From Candidatus Saccharimonadota bacterium (lineage in GTDB: Bacteria; Patescibacteriota; Saccharimonadia; Saccharimonadales; Saccharimonadaceae): a stretch of 64,000 nucleotides of DNA. Of this stretch, positions 62,673 to 64,000 are shown one piece after another. The notes beneath the pieces were generated by a model. It searched no databases and was not told the origin of the DNA. It saw only the letters and a program-made list of their open reading frames with translations. The stretch is from contig JAFWLE010000009.1 of NCBI GenBank assembly GCA_017511205.1, positions 21,341 through 85,340 of the forward strand, read 5' to 3'. The first letter of the stretch is position 1. The number at the start of each line of letters is the position of its first letter. Made by a program: the position numbers and the translations under genes.

Positions 62673-62795
62673 TTCTTTACATCGAAGGATATAAAGGCAA
62701 AATCTATGATTTTGCCGCCGCAAGGGCGGAGCGACGTGGTATAATCGTCAGATTACCACGTCGCGGAGCTCCTGAGATGTAAAGAATTATTTAAT
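62664..62795. repeat. Structured repeat family 1, copy D
   Basis: Arms 62664-62683 and 62776-62795 are perfect 20-bp complements (ATTAAATAATTCTTTACATC). The core between them is identical to the copy at 23127 while the arms differ completely. The left arm contains the recF stop; the right arm ends five bases before the next gene's -10 box. Confidence 0.9.
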
Positions 62796-62796
62796 C

Positions 62797-62805
62797 TGTT
62801 ATAAT
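62797..62805 (+). promoter_or_regulatory. Extended -10 six bases before methyltransferase gene (leaderless)
   Basis: TGTTATAAT (TATAAT at 62800-62805), six bases, ATG at 62812. No ribosome binding site. Confidence 0.65.
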
Positions 62806-62811
62806 AGCAAT

Positions 62812-64000
62812 ATGATTAGAGTTGAAAAGATGATTCCTGGAGGCATGAGCCTAGGCACTGATGAAACCGGCAAAAAAACATTCTTCTGGAATGCACTCCC
62901 AGGCGAATTAGTTGAAGCTTTTGACGTTGTTAAAAATAAATCTCACTACACTGAAGCTATCGCCACTAAAATCAAAGAACCAAGCGAGTACCGTGTTGAA
63001 CCAAAAGACACTTGTTTCCTCTCCACTTCTCCCTGGCAGATTATTGATTATAACTATGAACTTATATTAAAACAATCTCTCATCACTGAAATATTCCGCG
63101 AGCATAATATCGAAATAGAAACTCCACCTATTTTTACAGATCACCAAGATTATTTTTACCGCAACAAAATGGAATACGCTCTGTATTATGATTTATCCGA
63201 ATCAAAAATTAAACTTGCCTTTCATCAACGTGGCTCCCACAAAAAAATCCCTATTAAGCACTCTAGTATCGAACGCCCAGAATTGTTCAAAAAAGCCACC
63301 GAAATAGTTGATGACTTGAATTCTCGCCACGAAGAAGCTCGCAAATATCAATCCCTACTTCTTCGTTGTAATCAAAAAGGAGAAGTTTCTGGTGGTTTAT
63401 ATGAAAACCATCAGCCTCATCCAGTTTTCACTCCCCTTTTCGATAAAATTCTAGGCGTAAATTATTCTTATTCACCCAACGGCTTTTTCCAAATCAATCT
63501 TCCAGTCTATGAAATGGCTCTCGCAGAAATCAAAAAGCATATCGATACCGACGAAGTCCTAGACTTATATGCCGGCGTCGGCACCATTGGCCTCTCCGTC
63601 GCCCGCGATCGCCACCTCACCCTAGTTGAATGTGATAAATCCGCCTTCGGAGAGCTTAAGCAAAATGTCGCGAAAATGGCTAGTTTTGAGAGCATACGCG
63701 ACAACGGGAGCGAACGACGAAGCGCCGCCCGTGACGACGGGCCGGCGCGAGGAGGCTCTCAAAACAAGCCGTTAAGCGACATTTCCCCTAAGTTTTCTAA
63801 ATCGGAAGATATCCTCGATCTTATTCAACCAGAGCAAACGGTGATTCTTGACCCTCCCCGCTCCGGCTGTGATAAAAAACTAATTGATAGATTAAACGAA
63901 GTTAAACCAGAAAAAATCATTTATCTTTCTTGTAACCCAGCTACTCAAGCCCGCGATATTAAATTATTACTAAGTAGCTACAATATAGAAGATATTAAAA
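62812..64000 (+). CDS. TrmA/RlmD-family uracil-5 methyltransferase (3' end outside window) with in-frame palindromic insertion
   Basis: 396 codons visible, open to the window edge. An N-terminal TRAM-like domain (about 1-60) is followed by FYRNKMEYAL, YSPNGFFQINLPVYE, the SAM motif VLDLYAGVGTIGLSVARD, then ILDPPRSGCDKKLI and the catalytic Cys in YLSCNPATQARDI. These methylate uracil-5 in tRNA or 23S rRNA; the SCNPAT form is RlmD-like. The iron-sulfur Cys set of RlmD is not evident. Between SAM motif and DPPRSG lies about 40 residues encoded by the palindromic element 63663-63784, which keeps the frame open. Confidence 0.9.
   Translation, partial: MIRVEKMIPGGMSLGTDETGKKTFFWNALPGELVEAFDVVKNKSHYTEAIATKIKEPSEYRVEPKDTCFLSTSPWQIIDYNYELILKQSLITEIFREHNIEIETPPIFTDHQDYFYRNKMEYALYYDLSESKIKLAFHQRGSHKKIPIKHSSIERPELFKKATEIVDDLNSRHEEARKYQSLLLRCNQKGEVSGGLYENHQPHPVFTPLFDKILGVNYSYSPNGFFQINLPVYEMALAEIKKHIDTDEVLDLYAGVGTIGLSVARDRHLTLVECDKSAFGELKQNVAKMASFESIRDNGSERRSAARDDGPARGGSQNKPLSDISPKFSKSEDILDLIQPEQTVILDPPRSGCDKKLIDRLNEVKPEKIIYLSCNPATQARDIKLLLSSYNIEDIK
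63663..63784. repeat. In-frame GC-rich palindromic element inside the methyltransferase gene
   Basis: Nested arms: AAATGTCGC (63663-63671) with GCGACATTT (63776-63784); GGCT (63678-63681) with AGCC (63767-63770); GTTTTGAGAGC (63683-63693) with GCTCTCAAAAC (63755-63765). The centre is a GC-rich hairpin GCGCCG-CCCGT-GACG-ACGGG-C-CGGCGC (63722-63748). The GC content is far above that of the surrounding gene. It encodes a charged, Arg/Gly/Ser-rich peptide (SIRDNGSERRSAARDDGPAR). Confidence 0.85.

Noticed and set aside
1..64000. Alternative genetic code (TGA as Gly, as in Gracilibacteria)
   Set aside because: TGA ends several clear genes in full-length form (for example dnaN at 61677 and the DUF4422 gene at 31383) and Trp is written TGG throughout.

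Overview
The window looks like an origin-proximal part of a small, AT-rich genome of the Patescibacteria, most likely a Saccharibacterium (TM7) or close relative. This is an inference from several features: PF18895-like type IV secretion pilins, VirB6/TrbL-like giants, a minimal gene set with frequent 4-14 nt gene overlaps, TGA used as a stop (which argues against the recoded Gracilibacteria/Absconditabacteria), and a heavy load of surface polysaccharide genes. No genes for central biosynthesis appear apart from an acetate kinase.

Layout. 1-4924: type IV secretion block (start of a VirB6-like protein, four pilin-like proteins) interrupted by an Hsp20 and a ComF phosphoribosyltransferase. 4980-6470: tRNA-Ser(GCT) flanked by a small palindromic element and a duplicated tRNA 3' end, then two short proteins of unknown function. 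6661-10068: a large anchored surface protein (InlB-type and FISUMP-type repeats) split by an apparent frameshift, plus a membrane-anchored partner. 10245-14107: groES-groEL under a CIRCE operator, a TylF-like methyltransferase and acetate kinase. 14244-18633: second, complete VirB6-like protein with a membrane-anchored partner. 18676-21606: uvrA. 21663-51696: about 30 kb of envelope polysaccharide genes. These cover an initiating sugar transferase, flippase and polymerase; LicD, CDP-glycerol-type polymerases, a TagD-like cytidylyltransferase and a Wzm/Wzt (TagGH-like) exporter; an LCP ligase, galE and glf; many family-2 glycosyltransferases; a CapA/asparagine-synthetase-like pair; and a kinase-phosphatase-nucleotidyltransferase triad. 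51706-56460: a lysozyme-like/ricin-lectin secreted protein, a LexA DNA-binding-domain-only regulator and a second LCP protein. 56693-62672: the conserved origin region khpB-yidC-rnpA-rpmH / dnaA-oriC-dnaN-recF. 62812-end: a TrmA/RlmD-family methyltransferase gene carrying an in-frame palindromic insertion.

Working together, the genes suggest a cell that builds phosphate-rich (teichoic-acid-like) glycopolymers, exports them by both a flippase/polymerase route and an ABC route, attaches them through two LCP enzymes, and displays pili and lectin-like proteins, as expected of an epibiont that clings to a host.

The most unusual signals are not genes. (i) A family of about 130-bp structured repeats (23127-23260, 32226-32363, 62664-62795, fragment at 56488-56512) has a shared core but outer arms that differ completely between copies while remaining self-complementary within each copy; the core also shows compensatory base changes and a conserved tandem G-A step. 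(ii) A second GC-rich palindromic type occurs at 56577-56688 and, in frame inside a coding sequence, at 63663-63784. (iii) At least eight genes have a -10 box exactly six bases before the start codon, so their mRNAs should begin at the start codon itself (leaderless). No CRISPR array, transposase or rRNA was seen. No gene-free stretch exceeds 300 bases.
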